Positions 7,388 through 15,786 of a stretch of DNA of 64,000 bases are shown here, piece by piece. The notes below the pieces were generated by a model. That model was not told the DNA's origin. It did no database searches and saw only the letters and a list, made by a program, of their open reading frames with translations. The stretch comes from Vulcanimicrobiota bacterium. GTDB lineage: Bacteria > Vulcanimicrobiota > Xenobia > Xenobiales > JADMJV01. The position numbers and the translations under genes were made by a program. Where the stretch lies: the NCBI GenBank assembly GCA_017307785.1, contig JAFKGI010000022.1, positions 1 through 64,000 on the forward strand, read 5' to 3'. Positions within the stretch are counted from its first letter, which is position 1, and every line of letters begins with the position of its first letter.

Positions 7388-9524
7388 GAAAGAACTCGTC
7401 CCCATCCAGGTCCACCAGCAGCCGGGAGGGGCAGTCCGGCTGACTGAGCAGGTGAGTCAGTTGTGGGATCAGGCGTCGTTCAATCAGTCTTTGCAGTGGC
7501 CGGGCCCCGAGCCGGGCGTCATAGCCCAGGCGAGCCAGTTGGTCCAGGCAGCGTTCACTTGCCCGGATCTCCAGGTTGCGGCGTTTGAGCCCGGGGCGCC
7601 GAGCCAGCAGGGCGATTTCTCGGCGGGCCACCGCTCGCACCACCTCATTGCTCAGCGGATGGAAGGGAACCACCGCGTCCAGGCGATTGACCAGTTCGGG
7701 ACGGAAGTAGCGCAGCACCGCCTGAGAGTAACCTCCGCCTTCGAGTTGACGTAGGCCCAGCGCGTTCTGCTGCTCCGCCCCCAGGTTGCTGGTCAGGATC
7801 AGCACGGCGGTGCGCAGGCTGGTGATGCGGCCCCAGGGGTCGCAGAGCTGGCCTTCGTCAAAGGCTCGCATCAGCACATCGAAGACTTCAGGGTGGGCCT
7901 TTTCCACCTCATCAAAGAGAACGACCGAGAAAGGCTTCTGGCGCAATTCCCGCAGCCAGGGGGCGGGGGTTTTGTCATACAGGCTGCCCAGCAGGCGGTC
8001 GGCCGCCCCGGCTCCAGCGTACTCGCTCATGTCCAGACGGATCAGGCGCTTTTCATCGGCAAACAGGATCTGCGCCAGCGTCTTGGCCAGCTCTGTCTTG
8101 CCGACGCCGGTCGGGCCGCACAGCAGTAGCACCCCCAGGGGACGCCCCGGGTCCTGGAGGCCCGCCTTGAAGGCGGTGATAATGCGCAGAGCGGCCTGGT
8201 GTGCCTCGGGCTGGCCTATCACTCGCTCGGCCAGTTGTCCCAACAGTTCGTCCGGCTCGATTCCAATCTCGTCCAGCAGAAATTCTTCCGGGATGCTGCT
8301 CTGCTTGGAAAAGGCCTCGATCAGGCGGGGCCTGGTCAGTTCCGCCGCCTTGGGCCCGCGTCCGATGTGGCGCAAGAACCGCACCGCTCCACCGGGAAGC
8401 GCCTCGTAGGGGGAAAATCGGCGGAACAGACTGAGCAGCGTTTCGTCCAGGTCCAGCCCGATGCGCAGGCCTTTGCGTACCCAGGTCAGCACCTCGACGG
8501 TTTCGGCGTCATTCATGGGTTCCAGTGGGAGCACCCGGAACAGGTCGGCGAATCCGGGCAACAAGCGCCGACAGGCCTGCCATTCGGAGGCGCTGGCTTC
8601 CACCACCATTTGCAGTTGGCCGTCTACCAGATAAGGAGCCAGGAAGGCGGCCAGGCTCCCGCCGGGATCCTGCCCGCCCTGGCGGATCAGTTCCGCCAGG
8701 CTTTCGACCATCAGGATGCCGTTGGCTTGACCCAACTCGGACACGACTCGCTCGCAACGCTCTTCCCACATTCCCAGATACGACATGCCGGCGATCAGGC
8801 GCGCCGCCGAGGTACGCCAGATGTTTTTGGTGCGGCGGGCCGCCTCGTGGATGAGCGTCGTTTTGCCCACGCTGGCCGGTCCGATCACGGCCACCGAGAG
8901 ACCGGCCTGGAGGTTCTTGAGCAACTGCTTCAGACTGTCCTCGCGACCGTAGCCTTTGTCGCGAGCGGTATGGGCTAATTCGGCAACCCCTTCGAGATTC
9001 TCCCAGCGTTTCTCAAGCCGACTCCTCGAGGTCGCCGGCTTTTTGACTCGCAGACGGCGTATCTCCAGGCCCTCGCCGGGCACGAATCTCAGCAGTTGGG
9101 CGGGGTTCAGACCCTTGAGTTTCTCCTGGACGTAATGGCCCACCAGTTCGCGTAAGCTACGTTCGCCTTCGAAGTAGAACTGCAGGCCCAGGCTGGGCAC
9201 CACGCACATCCGCAAGCCGCCGCTAATCTCGCCCACCGCGCAGGGGAGGCGGAATTCCCAGGAATATTCTTGAGGCAAAAGCTGGTTTCCGACCCGGTAT
9301 TCGGGACGCAGATCCACGGGGACGATCAGAACCTGAAATTCGTCGCATTCGCCTGGTGACATCCAGGGGTCTTCTTTCAGAGCCTTCTGTAGCAACTGGA
9401 CCAGCGCTCGTTCGGCTCCCTCCTGGTCGGGAGCATGAGCGGTGTAGGCGGGGTCATCCAGAAGAACGGCTACGCAACCGTATTCTGTCGGGAGTAAGGC
9501 GGCGTGGAAACGAAGCACTTTCAT
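7368..9524 (-). CDS. Clp-like double AAA+ ATPase, paralog 3 (no C-terminal extension)
   Basis: A 718-residue protein. Residues 1-170 are an N-domain shared in style with the two upstream paralogs (start MKV), not the usual Clp_N repeats. D1 has Walker A GPASVGKT (215-222), a pore-loop-like LIAGMSYLGMWEER, and a degenerate Walker B (GILMVESLAEL). D2 is complete: GPTGVGKT (470-477), FDEVEKAH, TSNLGA sensor and NRLD arginine-finger region. There is no coiled-coil M-domain of ClpB length and no obvious ClpP-docking loop. The ATG overlaps the upstream stop (ATGA at 9521). It is probably an unfoldase subunit of a hetero-oligomer; the function is inferred. Confidence 0.85.
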   Translation of the reverse strand: MKVLRFHAALLPTEYGCVAVLLDDPAYTAHAPDQEGAERALVQLLQKALKEDPWMSPGECDEFQVLIVPVDLRPEYRVGNQLLPQEYSWEFRLPCAVGEISGGLRMCVVPSLGLQFYFEGERSLRELVGHYVQEKLKGLNPAQLLRFVPGEGLEIRRLRVKKPATSRSRLEKRWENLEGVAELAHTARDKGYGREDSLKQLLKNLQAGLSVAVIGPASVGKTTLIHEAARRTKNIWRTSAARLIAGMSYLGMWEERCERVVSELGQANGILMVESLAELIRQGGQDPGGSLAAFLAPYLVDGQLQMVVEASASEWQACRRLLPGFADLFRVLPLEPMNDAETVEVLTWVRKGLRIGLDLDETLLSLFRRFSPYEALPGGAVRFLRHIGRGPKAAELTRPRLIEAFSKQSSIPEEFLLDEIGIEPDELLGQLAERVIGQPEAHQAALRIITAFKAGLQDPGRPLGVLLLCGPTGVGKTELAKTLAQILFADEKRLIRLDMSEYAGAGAADRLLGSLYDKTPAPWLRELRQKPFSVVLFDEVEKAHPEVFDVLMRAFDEGQLCDPWGRITSLRTAVLILTSNLGAEQQNALGLRQLEGGGYSQAVLRYFRPELVNRLDAVVPFHPLSNEVVRAVARREIALLARRPGLKRRNLEIRASERCLDQLARLGYDARLGARPLQRLIERRLIPQLTHLLSQPDCPSRLLVDLDGDEFFLRTEPE

Positions 9525-12500
9525 CGGGTCAGCACCAGGCTGCCCAGAGCCCAGCCCTTGCGGCAGAACAGGCGGCTGGGGACGTCTAGACAGGCGCGCT
9601 GGCCGTGATAAATACGCACCAGACGCGCTTGGAACGTCTGCATTTGCACCCATACGCAATGCAATCCGCCGGCCTCGACGAATAGATGCAGTCCGCATTC
9701 GCCTTCCGCCACTCTTTGGGCCATGGGCCCCTCCAGCTCGACTTGGGAGCCCTGAATCCGACAGCCCAGTTCTCCCCCCTTGAAGCCCTCCTGGTAACCT
9801 TTCAAGAGCAGGCGCTGACTCGGGCCGTGGCCCGAGAGCGAGATCAAAACCTGCTGATCCTCAGGTGAGGCCAATCTTTGCTCCAACCAGTTGATCCGCA
9901 GCATCAGGCCGGCGAATTCGATGTCGCCCTCCGACTGCAGCCACTGCTCGAATTGATGTTGCAGTTCCAGGCTGGACAGGAGTTCTTGGATCTGCTCCGC
10001 GGCCAGCTGTCGCAGCGGCGGTGGCGGAGTTGCTCTGGCTTTGGTTCGTGGACTGGTTACGGGTCGCAACTGAGTGCGCAGCGAGCGGAGCTCTTCGTGG
10101 AGTTCAAAATAGAGCAGGTCGCTGTCGCGCAGGCTCTCCTGGGTGTGCACGGAGCTCTCCGGCGCCAGTCCCTGACGCAGCTGTCTTTCCAGTTCGTCCA
10201 TCTTGGAGGCCAGCTCGGCGGGTTTGGGCTGACCCAATTCAAAGGCCAGGGTTTGTGCGGAGGACATCGGTTCCACACGAACCTCAAGGTTCTGGTCCAC
10301 GCGGATCAAGGTCAGGCCTTCGGGGGGTAAAGCGGCCAGGCGACGCGCCACGGGTCCCACGATCTTCTCCTCCACGGTCCGCTTCAAAGCGCGAGCTCCC
10401 AGTTGAGGGTGGAAGCCGGCATCGATGACCAGCTCTCGGGCCTGCGGGTCGACCTCCAGCAGGCACTGGCGACGCCTCAATCCCTCGCGTTCTAACAACT
10501 TTTGCCAGAGCCGTTCGGCGATGCGCGCCACCGTGGGGCGGTCCAGTCGGTGGAAAGGGACGATTCGATCGATACGATTGAATAATTCTGGTGGGAAGAA
10601 CTCTTCGGCCGCGCGCCGGTAGGTCAATTCTTCTTGGGCAACGCGGCTGCGAATTCCCAGGCTGGAGCGAGTCTGGTCGGCCCCAAGATTGGAGGTCATA
10701 ATGACAATGGTTTGTGTGAAATCGACGGTTCTTCCACGCGCGTCGGTCAGGCGTCCGTCTCCGAGCACCTGGAGAAGGAGCAAAAGCACGTCAGGATGCG
10801 CCTTCTCTATCTCGTCGAGTAGGAGCACGGAGAAGGGTTGGCTGCGCACCGCCTCGGTCAACAGGCCTTCGGGACGATGAAAGGTGCCGATCAAGCGAGC
10901 CACGGAGTCTTCCCCCAGATACTCGTTCATGTCGATGCGAATCAGACGTTCCTGGCTACTGAAGAGAGCGTTGGCCAGAGCCTTGGCGCACTCCGTTTTA
11001 CCTACACCGGTGGGTCCGATGAAAAGAAGGCTGCCCAGCGGCCGGCCGGGCGACTGCAGACGTGCTTTGGTGAGAGCGACCTGCTCCGCGCAGCTACTCA
11101 CGGCTTCGTCCTGGCCGACCAGTTGAATCCTGAGCTGCTCGGCCACGCTGCTGGCCTCCAGGGTGGTGCGGTCATCGAGCAATTGGAGTGACATTCCTGA
11201 ATGCTCGGCGAACCAGCGCAGCAGATCTTGTCCTCCCACCGGCTGTTTGCGGAAGTGGGCGCCGACCTGTTGCAGAAGGCGAGCCACTTTGCCCGGGTGA
11301 CTGGCATCGCTGAGGTAACGATCGCCGATTTGCAGCGCCTGATGTACGGCTTCCAGGCTGAAGCTGCACTCCTGGCTCTCTTCGGTGGCGCGGGCGGCGG
11401 CCAGCGCAATGCTGCGGTTCTGTCCGGAATCGGGGGCGTCCAGGAAGAGCACCTGAAAATGGTCGGCCAGGGCGCGATCTCGCTGGCGCAAGATTTGGTA
11501 GGCTTCCGGGGTCATTTCTCCGATCACGCGCACCTCTGAGCGGTCCAGAAAGGACTTGAGCAGTTGAGCGGCGTTGAGAGAGGATTCGCTGCTGACACCG
11601 GCCGTGAGCAATCCCAGCAGATCGTCGAATACCAGGACGTGATCTCGCTTGCGGCAGTGTTTGAGGATGCTCAAAAAGCGGTTCTCCCATTGACCGACGT
11701 ACGACATCCCCGAAATCAGCCGACCGGGAGAGAGCTGATAGGTGCCGGAACCTTTCGTTTTTTTCTTTTTTTGCGACTTGCTCGCGGCTTCCAGGCGCTG
11801 GTTCACATGGGCCCTGATCAGCGCACTTTTGCCGACCAGGCGGGCGCCGACCAGGAGCAGGCCTCCACGCTGGGAGGACGACCTCCACAGGGCCAATTCT
11901 TCCAATTCGCGTTGGCGGCCCAGAAAGACTTCGGGAGTCTCTTCCATACGCCGTTCCAGGTTGCGTCCGCACTGAGCCAGCTCTTCCGCTCCCGAGCGGT
12001 TGGGAGCGCCACCCAGTAAGGCAAACAGGCTTCGAGGAGCTGGAGGCTCCGATAGGCCCGGGGTATCGATGTCCAGGGTCGCGAAGTGAACCCAGCCACG
12101 CTGAGCCTGATTCAGCTCCTCGAGCTCGATGCTTTCTCCCTCGCGTTTCCGTTGTCGCAGGTGCACACGCACGGCTTCCGCCGCCTGTTCCTCCAGCGAC
12201 CCTGTCTCCTGCAGGGGAAACCAGAGGCTGGGAAGGCTCGGGGTATAGGCTACTCGTTGACCCAGGGCTTCAAAGGTGACGAAGAGCAGGCGGACCTGAG
12301 CGGTTCGGCGTTCAAATTCGAACTTTAGATGCAGAAAGTGTTCGCGCAAGTCGGGACAGAAACCGATCCGGGTGAAGGTCTCGAGGCGCGGCTCTTTACG
12401 ACTGTATTCCAGACTTTGTCGCAAGTTTTGCTGGGATAGTCGGACTACTTTGTCGAGGAGAGGAGCCTGCACGGAGAACAGCTCCGGCCAGAAGAGCGGA

Positions 12501-12556
12501 ACGCTGGTGTATTGGGAGCTACCGCCCTGTAGGTAAAGGGGCACGCAAACTTTCAC
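9521..12556 (-). CDS. Clp-like double AAA+ ATPase, paralog 2, degenerate RF-like C-terminus
   Basis: A 1011-residue protein with a GTG start inside the upstream stop (GTGA). N-domain 1-210. D1 Walker A is GARLVGKS (237-244) with a Lys-rich insert at 263-268, pore loop LISGMSYVGQWENR and Walker B VLVFDDLLGL. D2 is canonical: GPTGVGKT (514-521), LLLDEIEKAH, TSNLGA and NRIDR. Residues about 780-1011 form an extension that seems a degraded version of the one in paralog 1: a helical part ending INWLEQRLASPED, then LISLSGHGPSQ, then GSQVELEGPMAQRVAEGECG. These parallel successive segments of release factor domains 1 and 2. The RF relation is weaker here than in paralog 1. Confidence 0.85.
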   Translation of the reverse strand: MKVCVPLYLQGGSSQYTSVPLFWPELFSVQAPLLDKVVRLSQQNLRQSLEYSRKEPRLETFTRIGFCPDLREHFLHLKFEFERRTAQVRLLFVTFEALGQRVAYTPSLPSLWFPLQETGSLEEQAAEAVRVHLRQRKREGESIELEELNQAQRGWVHFATLDIDTPGLSEPPAPRSLFALLGGAPNRSGAEELAQCGRNLERRMEETPEVFLGRQRELEELALWRSSSQRGGLLLVGARLVGKSALIRAHVNQRLEAASKSQKKKKTKGSGTYQLSPGRLISGMSYVGQWENRFLSILKHCRKRDHVLVFDDLLGLLTAGVSSESSLNAAQLLKSFLDRSEVRVIGEMTPEAYQILRQRDRALADHFQVLFLDAPDSGQNRSIALAAARATEESQECSFSLEAVHQALQIGDRYLSDASHPGKVARLLQQVGAHFRKQPVGGQDLLRWFAEHSGMSLQLLDDRTTLEASSVAEQLRIQLVGQDEAVSSCAEQVALTKARLQSPGRPLGSLLFIGPTGVGKTECAKALANALFSSQERLIRIDMNEYLGEDSVARLIGTFHRPEGLLTEAVRSQPFSVLLLDEIEKAHPDVLLLLLQVLGDGRLTDARGRTVDFTQTIVIMTSNLGADQTRSSLGIRSRVAQEELTYRRAAEEFFPPELFNRIDRIVPFHRLDRPTVARIAERLWQKLLEREGLRRRQCLLEVDPQARELVIDAGFHPQLGARALKRTVEEKIVGPVARRLAALPPEGLTLIRVDQNLEVRVEPMSSAQTLAFELGQPKPAELASKMDELERQLRQGLAPESSVHTQESLRDSDLLYFELHEELRSLRTQLRPVTSPRTKARATPPPPLRQLAAEQIQELLSSLELQHQFEQWLQSEGDIEFAGLMLRINWLEQRLASPEDQQVLISLSGHGPSQRLLLKGYQEGFKGGELGCRIQGSQVELEGPMAQRVAEGECGLHLFVEAGGLHCVWVQMQTFQARLVRIYHGQRACLDVPSRLFCRKGWALGSLVLTR

Positions 12557-15500
12557 GGCAGCAGTGCCGCCTCGGCCGCCCGCAGCAACAGGCGCTTTTC
12601 CAGGACTTTATCGAGCAATTCCGGATGCAAATAAAGCCGTCCCGTCTGGGGGTCACTACACACCCCCTCATCCAAATTCCAGGTGCGGACCTGGACGGGA
12701 TGCTGCAAGCTTCCTTTGCGATGGATATCCTGTGGAGGCTGATAAGCCGGCGGGAGATAAGGGTGGTCGGCGTCTCCGCTTAAGCGCGGGCTTGACGAGA
12801 CCTCGACCAGGACCGAGTCTTCTCGTCCCTTGTGTAACAGTCGCTGCAAGCCGCCTTCGCCACGCAGCCAGGGGGAGCAGAACTTGCCGTGAACCTCGAT
12901 CAGGTATCCTAAAGCCTTGTGTTTACCCATTGCTTCGGGCTCCAATTGGCGGCGTTCCAACTGAGGATGCCAGGTCCAGCCTTGTTCCGTGAGCGTGAAG
13001 GGGCGCAGCTCATGCTCTTTACTCAATCGTTCCGGCACCACCCCTTTCAACGGAGGGGGCGCGCCTTTGCGCAGACAAAGAGACTCGAGTTTCAGAGAGT
13101 AGCCCCGCTCTCGCAGAGTCTCGAAATAAAGCCTGGTCAGATAGTCCAGGCTGGTCGCGTTCTCGCTGTAAAGTGCCAGCAGAATTTGGTGAGGCTGCGG
13201 CTGGCTGAGGCAGAATCCCATGCGTAGCGCCGCTTCTACCTCGGTGGCCAGTGCTTTCACGCGCCTGGGGAGCTCATCGTAGAGGTGGGGGTCGGAGAGC
13301 GCTCCCAGGGCCAATTCTTCCAGGTTGTTGACTCGCGGGGCCAGTTCTTCCAGGCCCTGCAAAAATTGATGATGCGGCCAGGGAGTCTTTAGCTTCTGCT
13401 CGTGACGTATCTTTTCATTGCGCAGTTCGGTTACGACCGGGCCTTTATCCAACCTCCGAAAGCGCCGCCTGAGCTCGGAAACCGCCTGATTGCACTCCCG
13501 TTGTTGCTCCTGTTGAGCATTGGCCGATTCCACGCTGCTCTGCGGATAGGCCTGCACCCGCAGCCCGCCGGATTGGGCTATGGCTATGTCTACCTTGAGA
13601 ACCACCTGAGAGGGGTGGGCATTGAGTTGCTCACTCAGCGGTGCCAGTAGCAGGCGGTCCAGGGCGCGCTTTAAGGGCCGGGCTCCGTAGAGGCGGTGGT
13701 ATCCTTTCTGAGCCAGCAATTCGGCCACTCCTTCGCCGACTTGGAGCTGCACCGAGCGCCCGCGTAGACCCTGGCGTTGGCCCAGGCGACTCAATTCCCA
13801 GCGACAGATCTGGAGCACGCTTTCCTGAGAGAGGCTCTGAAAAGGAATGATCTCGTCGATTCGATTGAGAAGTTCCGGTCGAAAGGCGGTGCGCACGGCC
13901 GCCATGAACTGTCCCTCGTTGGACTGCTCGCGCAGCCCCAGGTTGCCTTTGTGAAAGCTGTCCGCTCCCAGGTTGGAGGTCATCAGAATCAGGCAGTTGC
14001 TGAAGTCCGCCACCTCCCCGCGCTCGTCGCTGAGACGGGCGTCGCCCAGCACCTGGAGCAGCAGGTCAAAGAAATCCGGGTGAGCCTTCTCGACTTCATC
14101 CAGTAGCAACACCTGAAAGGGTCGCTCTCGCACCTTGGATACCAGCAGTCCGCTTTCCCCGCCGATCAGACGTTTGACGGCCCAGGCTGTGGAATATTCG
14201 CTCATGTCCAGGCGCGTCAGTCGGTCGCGATCCTGGAAAACAAACTCCGCCAAGCAGCGGGCCAATTCGGTCTTGCCGACACCGGTCGGCCCGATGAGTA
14301 GAAAGCTGGCCACAGGACGATTGGCTCGGGTGAGTCCGTGTTTAAAGGCTGCGAGCCGGTCTACCGCTCGCTCGACCGCCAGTTCCTGACCGTGCAGGCG
14401 TCGGGAGAACCATTGGCTTACCTGAGCTCGTAGAAAAGGCTGGGCATCCTCCAGGAAGAGCAGCGGCAGTCCGCTTTGGCGTGAGAAGTGCTCGACCACC
14501 TCGGCTCGGCCGGGGCGACGATGCTGGCGCAGCAGCCCATTTAGAAAACGCACCGGCCATCCAGGCGAGGCGGAAGAGGAAGCGAAGCGCTCGTGCAACT
14601 CGGCAACAGCCTGCAGGCACTGCGGGGCCTGGGCCGGATAGAGTCGCCCGAGCAGAGCCAGGGTCCGGTCGGCCTGGGCCGGTTCCAGTCGCAAAATGGT
14701 GAAAGCTTCCAGAAGCTGCGGATACTCGCGTTCGACAATCGCCAGCTGCTCGGGTGTGGCCTCGGCGATTCCCTGCAGCTTTTTTCCTCCCAGGTAGGGC
14801 CGCAGGAAACCCGCCAGACCGTAAGGATTGGTGCTGTGTCGGGCGCTTTCCAGCAGCTCTTGAATGCCCCCTAGATGAAGAATGCCTTTGACCCTGGCCA
14901 GCTCCTCGATCAGTTTCTCGCAGCGTTTTTGCCAACCTCCGAAGGACACTTCTCCCAGCATCAGGCGAGCGCCGCTGGTCTCATAAAAGGAAGTTCCGCC
15001 CAGTTGGTAATCCTCGCGACGACGCGCCAACTCCTGGACCAGGGCGGACTTACCGCAACCCGAGGGGCCGACCAGGAGCACGTTGTGATCGGTCAGCAAA
15101 TCGGCCAGTTGAGTCAGTTCGTCTTCGACCAGCACCGCTCTCACCGGTCCTCCGGTCTCGAGACGACTGGTGAGGCGGTTGAGTTGTTTTTCTTCGGCCT
15201 TGGCTTGGGTCGGATCGTGGGCTTTGACCCCAATTCGAGTGAAATGGCCGCTCAACTCTGTCCAACGCTGAAGTTGCACCAGTTCTCCCGGCTGGCTCAG
15301 CAGCTTGCTCCTGACCAGCCAGGAGCGCACTTCGGCAGCCACCGCTTGCTGGAGCTCGGTGGCCTTGGCGACCGTGACTTCCAACTGAAATTGGGGCAGG
15401 TGGGCAGCGTAGAGCAGCTTACCGCCCAGACGGAGTCGGTAGATGACGGCCTCTACCTCGAGTTGGTACGGCTCGGTCCAGGGTCCGGGGTTCTTTTTGG

Positions 15501-15744
15501 GAGGGGCTACGCGAACCTGAAAGCGCTTCAGTTTGATTTTGGGAGGGCGCTGGCGACGCATGATCTGAAGCGGATCCATCCGCTCCAGATGCTTCTTCAG
15601 GCTGCCCAGCAGTGCCTCCGGGGAGTTGCCGCGCGCAAGACGGCCGACTTCCGGAAAGAACAACCCTTCCGTCCAATACATGCCGTTCTCTAACCGGGCC
15701 GTCAGCACGTAGACAGGGAATTCCACCGGCTCCTGAACTTTCAC
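12553..15744 (-). CDS. Clp-like double AAA+ ATPase fused to a GGQ-less release factor 2-like module
   Basis: A 1063-residue protein. I start it at GTG 15744 (MKVQEP) because both paralogs begin MKV. N-domain 1-190. D1 has Walker A GPSGCGKS (226-233), no acidic Walker B (GILHLGGIQEL) and an atypical pore loop (GEVSFGGWQKR). D2 is complete: GPTGVGKT (486-493), LLLDEVEKAH, TSNLGA and NRIDE. Residues about 740-1060 follow RF2 order: a helical domain, then LDYLTRLYFETLRERGYSL (compare RF2 ...MLERMYLRWAESRGFK), HGKFCSPWLRGEGGLQRLLH (RF2 ...GDYAYGWLRTETGVHRLVR) and VRTWNLDEGVCSDPQTG (RF2 IRSYVLDDSRIKDLRTG). The SPF and GGQ regions are missing. Confidence 0.85.
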   Translation of the reverse strand: MKVQEPVEFPVYVLTARLENGMYWTEGLFFPEVGRLARGNSPEALLGSLKKHLERMDPLQIMRRQRPPKIKLKRFQVRVAPPKKNPGPWTEPYQLEVEAVIYRLRLGGKLLYAAHLPQFQLEVTVAKATELQQAVAAEVRSWLVRSKLLSQPGELVQLQRWTELSGHFTRIGVKAHDPTQAKAEEKQLNRLTSRLETGGPVRAVLVEDELTQLADLLTDHNVLLVGPSGCGKSALVQELARRREDYQLGGTSFYETSGARLMLGEVSFGGWQKRCEKLIEELARVKGILHLGGIQELLESARHSTNPYGLAGFLRPYLGGKKLQGIAEATPEQLAIVEREYPQLLEAFTILRLEPAQADRTLALLGRLYPAQAPQCLQAVAELHERFASSSASPGWPVRFLNGLLRQHRRPGRAEVVEHFSRQSGLPLLFLEDAQPFLRAQVSQWFSRRLHGQELAVERAVDRLAAFKHGLTRANRPVASFLLIGPTGVGKTELARCLAEFVFQDRDRLTRLDMSEYSTAWAVKRLIGGESGLLVSKVRERPFQVLLLDEVEKAHPDFFDLLLQVLGDARLSDERGEVADFSNCLILMTSNLGADSFHKGNLGLREQSNEGQFMAAVRTAFRPELLNRIDEIIPFQSLSQESVLQICRWELSRLGQRQGLRGRSVQLQVGEGVAELLAQKGYHRLYGARPLKRALDRLLLAPLSEQLNAHPSQVVLKVDIAIAQSGGLRVQAYPQSSVESANAQQEQQRECNQAVSELRRRFRRLDKGPVVTELRNEKIRHEQKLKTPWPHHQFLQGLEELAPRVNNLEELALGALSDPHLYDELPRRVKALATEVEAALRMGFCLSQPQPHQILLALYSENATSLDYLTRLYFETLRERGYSLKLESLCLRKGAPPPLKGVVPERLSKEHELRPFTLTEQGWTWHPQLERRQLEPEAMGKHKALGYLIEVHGKFCSPWLRGEGGLQRLLHKGREDSVLVEVSSSPRLSGDADHPYLPPAYQPPQDIHRKGSLQHPVQVRTWNLDEGVCSDPQTGRLYLHPELLDKVLEKRLLLRAAEAALLP

Positions 15745-15786
15745 GCCAGCCAACTTCGGACCCCGCGCCGGCGAGACCTACGGCCC

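Noticed and set aside
7368..15744. ClpV of a type VI secretion system or a ClpB disaggregase
   Set aside because: No other type VI genes are present, the N-domains are different, and a coiled-coil M-domain of ClpB size is missing.
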